Below are positions 26,846-32,520 of a stretch of DNA of 32,520 nt, piece by piece. Both the position numbers and the translations under genes were made by a program. The notes under the pieces are model-generated. The model did not search any database. It was not told the DNA's origin and worked only from the letters and a program-made list of their open reading frames with translations. Source of the DNA: an uncultured Subdoligranulum sp. Lineage in GTDB: Bacteria; Bacillota; Clostridia; Oscillospirales; Ruminococcaceae. Within the stretch, counting starts at the first letter, position 1. Each line of letters opens with the position of its first letter. The stretch spans positions 1 through 32,520 of the forward strand of contig CAJFMB010000017.1 of assembly GCA_904390925.1 (NCBI GenBank), in the 5' to 3' direction.

Positions 26846-27003
26846 GGACGAACGGTTCCTGTCTGCCGCTGCGGTTCGTTGCCCGCAGAGGATACCTCCC
26901 CGGCCTGGCCGGACATGGCGGACAGCGGCCTTTTGTTTTGCACCCAGTCTTTTGGGGAACACGGGCGCGGCACAGATGCAGTTCTGTACCGCGCCCGTTT
27001 TTT
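26846..27003 (+). ncRNA. Candidate small RNA
   Basis: Between the patatin-like gene and the glycerate kinase gene is a promoter (26810-26838), then about 90 bases of GC-rich structured sequence with palindromes CCGGCC-T-GGCCGG (26900-26912) and GAGG-ATA-CCTC (26888-26898). A 7-bp stem GCCGCTG/CAGCGGC (26865-26871/26923-26929) is followed by TTTTGTTTT, and a second, stronger terminator lies at 26961-27003. No ATG with a ribosome site opens a plausible frame, and the next gene has its own promoter. I do not recognise an Rfam-type riboswitch, SRP RNA or 6S RNA core. The ends are estimates. Confidence 0.4.
26961..27003 (+). terminator. Strong Rho-independent terminator
   Basis: ACGGGCGCGG (26961-26970) pairs with CCGCGCCCGT (26989-26998), with inner ACAGA/TCTGT pairing, followed by TTTTTT. 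Confidence 0.9.
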
Positions 27004-27017
27004 GCTGCCCGCCGCCC

Positions 27018-27046
27018 TTGCTTTTTGCCCGGCGGACAGGTATCAT
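27018..27046 (+). promoter_or_regulatory. Promoter of the glycerate kinase-like gene
   Basis: TTGCTT (27018-27023), a 17-base spacer and TATCAT (27041-27046), downstream of the strong terminator. Confidence 0.62.
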
Positions 27047-27113
27047 AAAAGGGAAATTCCGCGCCGGCGGGCTGCCGATGCCGCGGGGACTGTAAAAAAA
27101 GGGGGACACTGCC

Positions 27114-28214
27114 TTGCAAAAGATCGTTCTGGTGCCGGATTCCATCACCGGCGGACTCAGCGCCGCACGGGTCTGCGATATGCTGGGCGAGGTGTTTGCC
27201 CGCTATTTCCCCGAGGCGGACCAGGTGCGCCTGCCGCTGGGCGGGGTGGACACGCTGCGCGCCGGCGGCGAGCAGCGCATCGCCCGGGTCCGCGGCCCCT
27301 ACGGCGAGGAACTCCGCGCCCGGTACACCGTCCTGCCCGACACCCGCACCGCGATTCTGGACGCCTCCGCCTGCACCGGGGTGGAGGTCGCCCGCACCCT
27401 GGGCCCCTTGCAGCCCGGCCGGGCCACCAGCTACGGCGTGGGCCAGATGATGCTGGACGCGCTGCAGACCGGCTGCCGGGAACTGCTGCTCTGCCTGGGA
27501 CAGAGCGCCGCCATGGACGGCGGCGCCGGCTGTGCCGCGGCGCTGGGGGTCCGGTTTCTGGACGCCAGCGGCCGCAGCTTTGTGCCGGTGGGGGACACGC
27601 TGAACAATATCGCCCACATCGACCTGCTGGGCCGGGCACCGGTTCTGGCTGGGGCAAGGCTCCGGGTGCTGGCCGGCAGCCAGGCACCCCTGTGCGGTGA
27701 CGGCGGGGCGGCGTCGGTGCTGGGCCTGCCCGCCCAGGAGGCCGCCCGCCTGGACCAGGGCCTGGCCCATCTGGCTGCCGTGACCGAGGCGGACCTGGAC
27801 ATCCGCATCGCCGATGCCCCCGGCGCGGGGGCTTCGGGCGGACTGGGGGCGGGGGCTGCCGCCTTTCTGGGCGGGGAACTCTGCCCCGGCGTCGAGCCGC
27901 TTTTGGACCTGGCCGGCTTTGACGAGCTGCTGGAGGGGGCCTCGCTGGTGGTCACCACCGCCGACCGGCTGGACGCCGCCAGCGCACTGGGGTCCGCCAC
28001 CGCCAGCGTGGCCCAGCGGGCCCAGCGGGCCAGGGTCCCGGTGCTGGCCTTCGGCGGCGTCATCTCCGACGGGGCCGCCGAGCTCTACGGCATGGGGGTC
28101 ACCGCCATGCAGGCCATCAACCGGTCGGGGCTTTCCGCCGCGGCCGCTGCACCCCGCGCCGGGGCGGACCTGCGCCGCGCCGCCGCCGATGCCTGCCGCA
28201 TGATGCTGCTGTGA
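27114..28214 (+). CDS. Diverged glycerate kinase family protein
   Basis: This 366-residue protein has the length and landmarks of the GlxK/GarK glycerate kinase family: MQKIVLVPDSITGGLSAARV at the N-terminus (usual form APDSFKGSLSA), GQSAAMDGGAGCAAALG (usual SATxDGGAG), LCGDGGAASVLGLPAQ (usual PLCGxxGAS), and PGAGASGGLGAGAAAFLG. Other family blocks are altered: the usual MADGGEGT is LGGVDTLRAGG, and the usual TGEGRxDxQ with the following GK is TTADRLDAASALGSA. Activity towards glycerate is therefore uncertain; it may be a kinase with another substrate or a non-catalytic relative. The start is TTG at 27114 with AAAAAGGGGG upstream. It is transcribed alone; no clear terminator follows. Confidence 0.8.
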   Translation: MQKIVLVPDSITGGLSAARVCDMLGEVFARYFPEADQVRLPLGGVDTLRAGGEQRIARVRGPYGEELRARYTVLPDTRTAILDASACTGVEVARTLGPLQPGRATSYGVGQMMLDALQTGCRELLLCLGQSAAMDGGAGCAAALGVRFLDASGRSFVPVGDTLNNIAHIDLLGRAPVLAGARLRVLAGSQAPLCGDGGAASVLGLPAQEAARLDQGLAHLAAVTEADLDIRIADAPGAGASGGLGAGAAAFLGGELCPGVEPLLDLAGFDELLEGASLVVTTADRLDAASALGSATASVAQRAQRARVPVLAFGGVISDGAAELYGMGVTAMQAINRSGLSAAAAAPRAGADLRRAAADACRMMLL

Positions 28215-28325
28215 ACCCCCGGCCTATCTAGTACCGGGGCAGGGAAGCGGCAACAAGATATGGCCGCCTGCCGGCAAGGCAAGGGAAAAAAGACGAACAA
28301 CTGCCAAAAAAGTTGCGTCCGGGTG

Positions 28326-28355
28326 TTGACAAAATACCCCCGGATGCAGTATAAT
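28326..28355 (+). promoter_or_regulatory. Strong promoter of the rpmH operon
   Basis: TTGACA (28326-28331), an 18-base spacer and TATAAT (28350-28355): both hexamers are full consensus, as fits a ribosomal-protein gene. Confidence 0.9.
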
Positions 28356-28369
28356 CATAGTCTGCAAGG

Positions 28370-28428
28370 CTGTCCCTCGATCGATGGGGCGACGCCCAGG
28401 CATCGAATTTCCAACACGGGACAGGAGG
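28370..28428 (+). promoter_or_regulatory. Structured 5' leader of rpmH
   Basis: CTGTCCC (28370-28376) can pair with GGGACAG (28418-28424), enclosing TCGATG-GGGC/GCCC-CATCGA (28381-28406). The outer stem includes the first bases of the AGGAGG ribosome site (28423-28428), so folding could limit initiation. Autoregulation by L34 is a possibility, not shown. Confidence 0.45.
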
Positions 28429-28437
28429 ATATGAAAT

Positions 28438-28572
28438 ATGAAACGGACTTTCCAGCCCAAAAAGCGTCAGCGCAGCGTCGTTCACGGCTTCCTGAAGCGC
28501 ATGGCCAGCAAGAACGGCCGCAAGGTCATCAATGCCCGCCGTGCCAAGGGCCGCAAGAGCCTGACTGTCTGA
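28438..28572 (+). CDS. rpmH: Ribosomal protein L34 (bL34)
   Basis: This 44-residue, highly basic protein of the large subunit starts with [13 protein letters not shown], continues with HGFLKRM, and ends with [13 protein letters not shown], matching the bL34 pattern over its full length. AGGAGG lies 9 bases before the ATG at 28438; an out-of-frame ATG at 28431 is ignored. It is the first gene of the rpmH-rnpA-yidD-yidC-khpB cluster. A 210-bp gap with a large hairpin separates it from rnpA, which fits the need for far more L34 than RNase P protein. Confidence 0.97.
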   Translation: MKRTFQPKKRQRSVVHGFLKRMASKNGRKVINARRAKGRKSLTV

Positions 28573-28693
28573 TTCCGGGCAAAATTCATCGCGGCATCGC
28601 CGCAAAAACAAGCAGGTTCTCGGGTAGCATAATGCGCAGGCTCATTGTCAGTCGATCCACCGAAACCACTTCTAGGCTGCTGATCCTGGTCGC

Positions 28694-28741
28694 ACACAAA
28701 GCAAAGGCCCACCGGCTGTGCCGGCGGCTTTTGCTTTGTGT
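28694..28741 (+). terminator. Hairpin between rpmH and rnpA (possible partial terminator)
   Basis: ACACAAAGCAAA (28694-28705) pairs perfectly with TTTGCTTTGTGT (28730-28741), around an inner CCGGC-TGT-GCCGG stem. A T-run (TTTTTT, 28759-28764) comes about 17 bases later and not directly, so it may be a partial terminator or an RNA processing/stability element lowering rnpA output. The rest of 28573-28782 shows no gene. Confidence 0.5.
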
Positions 28742-28782
28742 CTGACCGTTCGGCAGCCTTTTTTGCAAAGAAAGGCCTCACC

Positions 28783-29142
28783 ATGCGTTACCGTACCATC
28801 TGCAAAAACAAGGAGTTTTCCCGGGTGTATTCCCGGGGGAAAAGCTACGTCCACCCGCAGCTGGTGCTCTACGTGGCCAAAAACCGCGTGGGACACACCC
28901 GCATCGGCCTGACCGCCACCAAAAAGGTGGGCGGCGCCGTGCAGCGCAACCGGGCACGCCGGGTCATGCGGGCGGCGCTGGCCGAACACCTGGCCGCCAA
29001 TGTGGGCGGGTACGACATCATCCTGGTGGCCCGCGCCCAGACCCCGAAACTCAAAAGCACCCAGGTCAGCCGCACGCTGGCCAAACTGATGCGCGCCGCC
29101 GGCCTGCCCGACCGGGCAGCCGCCGGGGAGAACCCCGCGTGA
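28783..29142 (+). CDS. rnpA: Ribonuclease P protein component
   Basis: This 119-residue basic protein binds RNase P RNA and helps process the 5' ends of pre-tRNAs. It starts with [20 protein letters not shown] and carries the RNR signature [18 protein letters not shown], preceded by [11 protein letters not shown]. The start is ATG 28783, with AAAGG 8 bases upstream. The stop overlaps the yidD GTG start in GTGA. The C-terminal about 15 residues are Ala/Pro/Arg-rich and variable. Confidence 0.95.
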   Translation: MRYRTICKNKEFSRVYSRGKSYVHPQLVLYVAKNRVGHTRIGLTATKKVGGAVQRNRARRVMRAALAEHLAANVGGYDIILVARAQTPKLKSTQVSRTLAKLMRAAGLPDRAAAGENPA

Positions 29143-29411
29143 CGCCGCCGCTGGCGGTGCGGCCGCTGGTCTTTCTGATCCGGCTGTATCAGCGTCACAT
29201 CAGCCCCCATCTGGGGCATCACTGCCGCTTTACCCCCACCTGCAGCCAGTACGCGGTGGAGGCACTTTGCACCCACGGCCTGCTGAAAGGCGGGCTGCTG
29301 GCTGTCTGGCGCATTTTGCGCTGCAACCCCTTCGGCCGGTTCGGCTATGACCCGGTGCCCCCCAAAGGCCGCTGGACAAGCCCCGACCGACGCCTCACCC
29401 GCGAAAACTAG
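29139..29411 (+). CDS. yidD: Membrane protein insertion efficiency factor YidD
   Basis: This 90-residue protein of the YidD family lies at the inner face of the membrane and assists insertion together with YidC. The family core is complete: [50 protein letters not shown] and YDPVPP. It has a GTG start overlapping the rnpA stop by 4 bases. Its place between rnpA and yidC is conserved across bacteria. Confidence 0.95.
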   Translation: MTPPLAVRPLVFLIRLYQRHISPHLGHHCRFTPTCSQYAVEALCTHGLLKGGLLAVWRILRCNPFGRFGYDPVPPKGRWTSPDRRLTREN

Positions 29412-29524
29412 CGCACCCGTCGCATCATATAGATTCTCACGTTTTCCTCCCCTGCGCTGCGCAGCCCGGGGGTATCGGCAAAAAATAAAGGCCCTGCGCG
29501 CAGGCAGGGCAGATAGGACAGACT
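29412..29524 (+). promoter_or_regulatory. yidD-yidC spacer with two hairpins
   Basis: The spacer contains the palindrome TGCGC-T-GCGCA (29453-29463) flanked by complementary C- and G-runs, and the stem GCCCTGC/GCAGGGC (29491-29497/29504-29510), which lies directly before the weak ribosome site of yidC. No T-run follows. A role in yidC translation is possible. Confidence 0.4.
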
Positions 29525-30604
29525 ATGACACAGATCCTTGGTTTCCTTTCCTTCATCTTCGGACCCCTGATGCGGATCATGTACAACTTTGTGGGCAACT
29601 ACGGCCTGACCATGATCCTGTTCACGGTGCTGATCCGGATCGTCACCCTGCCGCTGGCCATCAAGCAGCAGAAGTCGATGGCCAAAATGTCGGTCTACAC
29701 CCCCATGCTGAATGAGATCCAGCAGAAATACAAGAACAACCAGCAGAAACTCAACGAAGAAATGATGAAGTTTCAGCAGGAGTACGGCTACAACCCCATG
29801 TCCGGCTGCCTGCCCATGATCCTCAACCTGCTGGTGATGTTCGGCATCATCCAGGTGGTCTACTACCCGCTGCGTTACATCCTGGGCATCCCCGCCGAGA
29901 CCGTCTCCGCCGCCTGTGAGGCGATGAACATCACCAACGGCTACATGGCCGAGACCCAGATCATCGAGGCCATCCAGAACGGCGCCAGCGCGGCCTCCGC
30001 CTTCACCGCCGAACAGCTGGCCTCCATCCAGAACTTCAACACCAGCTTCTTCGGCATGAACATTGCCACCACCGCCGGCCTGACCCTGACCCCGCTGCTG
30101 GTCTTCCCCATCCTGGCCACCGTCACCATGATCGCCTCCAACGTCATCACCACCAAGATGAGCGGCCAGCAGGCCCAGATGCAGGGCGGCATGAAGGTCA
30201 CCATGTGGGTGATGAACCTGATGTTCGCCTGGATCAGCTTCACTTTGCCCATCTGCTTCTCGCTGTACTACACCACCTCCAACGTCTGCATGATCCTGCA
30301 GTCGCTGCTGACCCATACCATCTACAGCCCCGAAAAGTTCAAGGCCCAGTACCAGGAAGAGCTGGCCGCCAAGCGCGCCGCCCGCAAGGCCAAGAAAGAG
30401 GTCGTTGTGGTGGAGGAAGGCCAGGAGGTCACCAAGCAGGTGAACGAGGCGGAACTCAACCGTCTGCGGCTGGAGCGCGCCCGTGCCCTGGACGAGGAAA
30501 AATACAAGGATGAACGGACCCGGCCTCTTACCGACGCGGAACGCGAGGAGGAAGAGGCCCGTCTGAAGCAGAATAGCAAAAAGCGCCAGAAAAGAGGTAA
30601 GTAA
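29525..30604 (+). CDS. yidC: Membrane insertase YidC/Oxa1 family
   Basis: This 359-residue insertase has the five-helix Oxa1/YidC core. The segment NYGLTMILFTVLIRIVTLPL carries the conserved Arg of the hydrophilic groove, followed by KQQKSMAKMSVYTPMLNEIQ and the cytoplasmic coiled coil, then CLPMILNLLVMFGIIQVVYY, an extracytoplasmic insert rich in Ala and Gln (about residues 120-175), and FPILATVTMIASNVITTKMS. There is no lipoprotein Cys at the N-terminus, unlike Bacillus YidC1/2 but usual in Clostridia. The C-terminal tail (AKRAARKAKKEVVVVEEG to KKRQKRGK) is long and strongly basic, which favours ribosome contact. KhpB starts 3 bases after the stop. Confidence 0.95.
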   Translation: MTQILGFLSFIFGPLMRIMYNFVGNYGLTMILFTVLIRIVTLPLAIKQQKSMAKMSVYTPMLNEIQQKYKNNQQKLNEEMMKFQQEYGYNPMSGCLPMILNLLVMFGIIQVVYYPLRYILGIPAETVSAACEAMNITNGYMAETQIIEAIQNGASAASAFTAEQLASIQNFNTSFFGMNIATTAGLTLTPLLVFPILATVTMIASNVITTKMSGQQAQMQGGMKVTMWVMNLMFAWISFTLPICFSLYYTTSNVCMILQSLLTHTIYSPEKFKAQYQEELAAKRAARKAKKEVVVVEEGQEVTKQVNEAELNRLRLERARALDEEKYKDERTRPLTDAEREEEEARLKQNSKKRQKRGK

Positions 30605-30607
30605 GCC

Positions 30608-31753
30608 ATGCGTGAAATCGAAATGACCGGCAAGACCGTTGAGCTGGCCGTCCAGGCTGCCTGCGAAGCGCTGGGCGTGGACCGCGACGACATCAACGTC
30701 AGCTATGAGGTGCTGGATTTCCCGGTGAAGAAGCTGTTCAAGACCATCCCCGCCCGGGTCAAGGTCACGGTGGACGAGCCGGAAACCGCTGCTGCCCCTG
30801 CCGCCCCCGCCGCCCCCGCCGCCGAGACCCCGGCCCCCGCCGCCGAGACCCCGGCTGCCCCTGTCGCCGAGACCCCGGCCCCCGCTGCCGAGCCGGCCGC
30901 CCCGGAAAAGCCGGCCGAGCCGGAGGCTGCCGCCGAGGCCCAGTCCGCGGAGGAAGTGCCGCTGGACATTGCTGCCGACGCCCGCCTGCAGGCTGCGGTG
31001 GACTACCTCAAGCCGATCTGTGAGCAGATGGGCGCCTCCGGGCTGGAGTTCTCCGCCGTGAAGAAGGGCGAGGCCACCATCCTGCGCCTGAAGGGCGATC
31101 ATGTGGGGGTCCTGATCGGCCGCCGCGGCGAGACGATGGAGAGTCTGAGCTACCTGACCAGCCTGGTCATCAACCGGATGGAAGGCAGCTATGTCAAGCT
31201 GGGCCTGGACGTGGCCGGCTACCGCGGCAAGCGGGAGGACGACCTGGCCGCCCTGGCAGGCCGCATCGCCGAGCGGGTCAAGCGCACCGGCTGCTACTAC
31301 GAGATGGAGCCGATGAACCCCTACGAGCGCCACCTGATCCACACCGCCATCGCCGCCATTGACGGCGTGCGCAGCGAGAGCAAGGGCGAAGGCCCCGACC
31401 GCCGTGTGGTCATCTACTCCACCGACCCGGACGCCTGCAACCTGCCCGACCGGGAAAGCGGCCGGCGCAATCGCCGCGGCGGCCGTGACAATGGCCGTGG
31501 CGGCCGCAATGCGGGCCGCGGTGGTCGCGGATTCCGGGATTCCGGCCGCGGCAACGGACGCCGGGATTCTGGCCGTGGCGGACGCGGTTCCGGCCGCGGC
31601 GGACGCGGCGGCAAGGGCGGCAGCTATGTGCCCGGCCGTGACTTTGCCTCGGCGCCCCGTGACCCGGAGGCCCAGCCCCACGCCCCCGCCCGCACCAGCC
31701 GCATCCACGACGATGCCGGGGAGGACTTTGCCTTCGGCAAGATCGAGCTGTAA
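30608..31753 (+). CDS. khpB: KhpB/Jag RNA-binding protein with RGG-rich tail
   Basis: This 381-residue RNA-binding protein has a Jag-N domain (residues 1-52, MREIEMTGKTVELAVQAACE), a Pro/Ala linker with repeated AAETPAP units (about 56-117), a KH domain with GXXG loop GRRG (171-174) in GVLIGRRGETMESLSYLTSL, and an R3H domain with R241-x3-H245 in PYERHLIHTAIAAID. A long Arg/Gly-rich tail (about 285-338, with many RGG and GRG units) follows, ending in a short acidic segment. The first three domains are normal for KhpB, which works with KhpA on mRNA and cell-envelope control. The RGG tail is an extension beyond the R3H domain that usual Bacillus or Streptococcus proteins lack. It is encoded 3 bases after yidC and ends before a strong terminator. 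Confidence 0.94.
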   Translation: MREIEMTGKTVELAVQAACEALGVDRDDINVSYEVLDFPVKKLFKTIPARVKVTVDEPETAAAPAAPAAPAAETPAPAAETPAAPVAETPAPAAEPAAPEKPAEPEAAAEAQSAEEVPLDIAADARLQAAVDYLKPICEQMGASGLEFSAVKKGEATILRLKGDHVGVLIGRRGETMESLSYLTSLVINRMEGSYVKLGLDVAGYRGKREDDLAALAGRIAERVKRTGCYYEMEPMNPYERHLIHTAIAAIDGVRSESKGEGPDRRVVIYSTDPDACNLPDRESGRRNRRGGRDNGRGGRNAGRGGRGFRDSGRGNGRRDSGRGGRGSGRGGRGGKGGSYVPGRDFASAPRDPEAQPHAPARTSRIHDDAGEDFAFGKIEL

Positions 31754-31827
31754 GTCCGGCAGGGAAGGGGGAACCCTTTCCGCCTGACGCCCGGATGCCC
31801 TGATGCCCGGATGCAATGATACAAACG

Positions 31828-31878
31828 AGCAGGCCCCTCCCGTTCCGGTGATCCGGAAGCGGGAGGGGCCTGCTTTTG
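31828..31878. terminator. Strong bidirectional terminator between khpB and gdhA
   Basis: A 15-bp stem (31828-31842 with 31860-31874) has the inner TTCCGG/CCGGAA pairs. T-rich sequence follows on both strands, ending khpB (+) and gdhA (-). Confidence 0.9.
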
Positions 31879-31910
31879 GTTTATGGGGGAATCCGGCGGG
31901 TCAGGGACAA

Positions 31911-32520
31911 TCAGACAATGCCCTGGGCCAGCATGGCGTCGGCCACCTTGGTGAAGCCGGCAATGTTGGCGCCGGCAACCAGGTTGCCCTTCATGCCGTA
32001 AGCCTCGGCGGCGGCTGCCGCGTTGGCGTAGATGTTCTTCATGATGCCGTGCAGCTTGCCGTCCACCTCGTCAAAGGTCCAGGCAAGACGCTGGGAATTC
32101 TGGCTCATCTCCAGGCCGCTGGTGGCGACGCCGCCGGCGTTGGATGCCTTGGCGGGGGCAAACAGCACATTGTTGGCCTGCAGGTAGGCAACCGCCTCGG
32201 GGGTGGAGGGCATGTTGGCGCCCTCGGCCACCGCATAGCAGCCGTTGGCCACCAGGGCCTTGGCGCCGTCCAGCGGCAGCTCGTTCTGGGTGGCGCAGGG
32301 CAGGGCGATGTCGCAGGGGACCGTCCAGATGCCGGCGCTGCCTTCCACATACTTGGCGGTGGGCACATAGTTCAGGTAGGTCTTGATGCGGTCACGCTTG
32401 ACCTCCTTGATCTCCTTCATCACCTTGTAGTCGATGCCGTTCTCGTCCACGATGTAGCCGTTGGAGTCGCTCATGGCAATGACCTTGCCGCCCAGCTGGG
32501 TGGCCTTCTGGTTGGCGTAG
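31911..32520 (-). CDS. gdhA: NADP-type glutamate dehydrogenase (C-terminal part, continues outside window)
   Basis: The frame stays open to the right edge, so only about the last 200 residues are seen. It belongs to the hexameric GdhA family, which joins 2-oxoglutarate and ammonia to glutamate with NAD(P)H. Visible blocks are QLGGKVIAMSDSNGYIVDEN (start of the nucleotide domain's second part), GIWTVPCDIALPCATQNELP, ANGCYAVAEGANMPSTPEA, NAGGVATSGLEMSQNSQRLA and NLVAGANIAGFTKVADAM at the C-terminus, all typical. An internal ATG at 32474 is not the start. Its terminator is shared with khpB. Confidence 0.96.
   Translation of the reverse strand, partial: YANQKATQLGGKVIAMSDSNGYIVDENGIDYKVMKEIKEVKRDRIKTYLNYVPTAKYVEGSAGIWTVPCDIALPCATQNELPLDGAKALVANGCYAVAEGANMPSTPEAVAYLQANNVLFAPAKASNAGGVATSGLEMSQNSQRLAWTFDEVDGKLHGIMKNIYANAAAAAEAYGMKGNLVAGANIAGFTKVADAMLAQGIV

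Noticed and set aside
26846-26940. Could the structured segment be SRP RNA, 6S RNA or a known riboswitch?
   Set aside because: No GGAA tetraloop domain of SRP RNA, no long bulged rod of 6S RNA, and no conserved core of a riboswitch class I know; kept only as an unclassified small RNA candidate.
28215-28437. Replication origin next to rpmH
   Set aside because: No DnaA-box clusters or AT-rich unwinding region; the sequence is explained by the rpmH promoter and leader.
29408-31816. 802-codon open frame on the - strand opposite yidC and khpB
   Set aside because: It is a shadow of the GC-rich, repetitive coding strand; yidC and khpB are certain on the + strand.

Overview
The window is GC-rich chromosomal DNA with compact operons, strong AGGAGG-type ribosome binding sites and many vegetative promoters of the TGN-TATAAT/TACAAT kind. 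Gene content points to a high-GC anaerobic Clostridia member of the Oscillospiraceae/Ruminococcaceae (Gemmiger/Subdoligranulum/Faecalibacterium-like). Supporting genes are a DUF6591-type lipoprotein, a CmpB-type (DUF1113) membrane protein, a glycerol operon of GlpA-like + FAD oxidoreductase + DUF1667, a MIF-type tautomerase, a YidC without lipoprotein signal, and NADP-type glutamate dehydrogenase. The taxonomic call is inference from gene families; there is no rRNA in the window. I see no mobile element, CRISPR array or tRNA.

Layout. 1-5.3 kb: the end of an ABC exporter, a solute-binding-type lipoprotein (-), an AlaX-type alanyl-tRNA editing protein (+), then an AT-richer divergent pair of an XRE regulator (-) and an acidic DUF6591 lipoprotein (+) around an operator-like palindromic spacer. 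5.4-8.8 kb: trmB, a CmpB-family membrane protein and a siroheme nitrite/sulfite reductase (+), followed by about 480 bp of hairpin-rich noncoding DNA. 9.2-16.7 kb (-): a YitT-family protein and the complete F1Fo ATP synthase operon atpB-E-F-(H+A)-G-D-C. Its delta and alpha genes are joined into one 679-codon reading frame, and the gamma subunit carries an acidic C-terminal tail. 16.9-18.4 kb: a SpoU/TrmH rRNA methyltransferase (+) and an HD hydrolase (-). 18.4-23.9 kb: glpK (-) diverges from a glycerol-3-phosphate oxidation operon (+) that ends in a MIF-like tautomerase; both leaders contain hairpins that look like attenuators. 24-28.2 kb (+): an LtaS-like sulfatase, a patatin-like lipase, a candidate small RNA and a diverged glycerate kinase. 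28.3-31.9 kb (+): the rpmH-rnpA-yidD-yidC-khpB cluster, where KhpB has an RGG-rich tail. The right edge is the C-terminal part of gdhA (-).

How the genes work together. Glycerol is phosphorylated by GlpK, oxidised by the GlpA/GlpB-like flavoproteins and passed to lower glycolysis, where a glycerate kinase homologue also sits. The ATP synthase looks proton-specific from its c-subunit. rpmH-rnpA-yidD-yidC-khpB links ribosome and tRNA maturation with membrane-protein insertion and RNA binding. The observation most worth following is the delta-alpha (atpH-atpA) fusion, which conflicts with the usual 1 delta : 3 alpha stoichiometry, together with the acidic gamma tail that should lie near the same end of F1.
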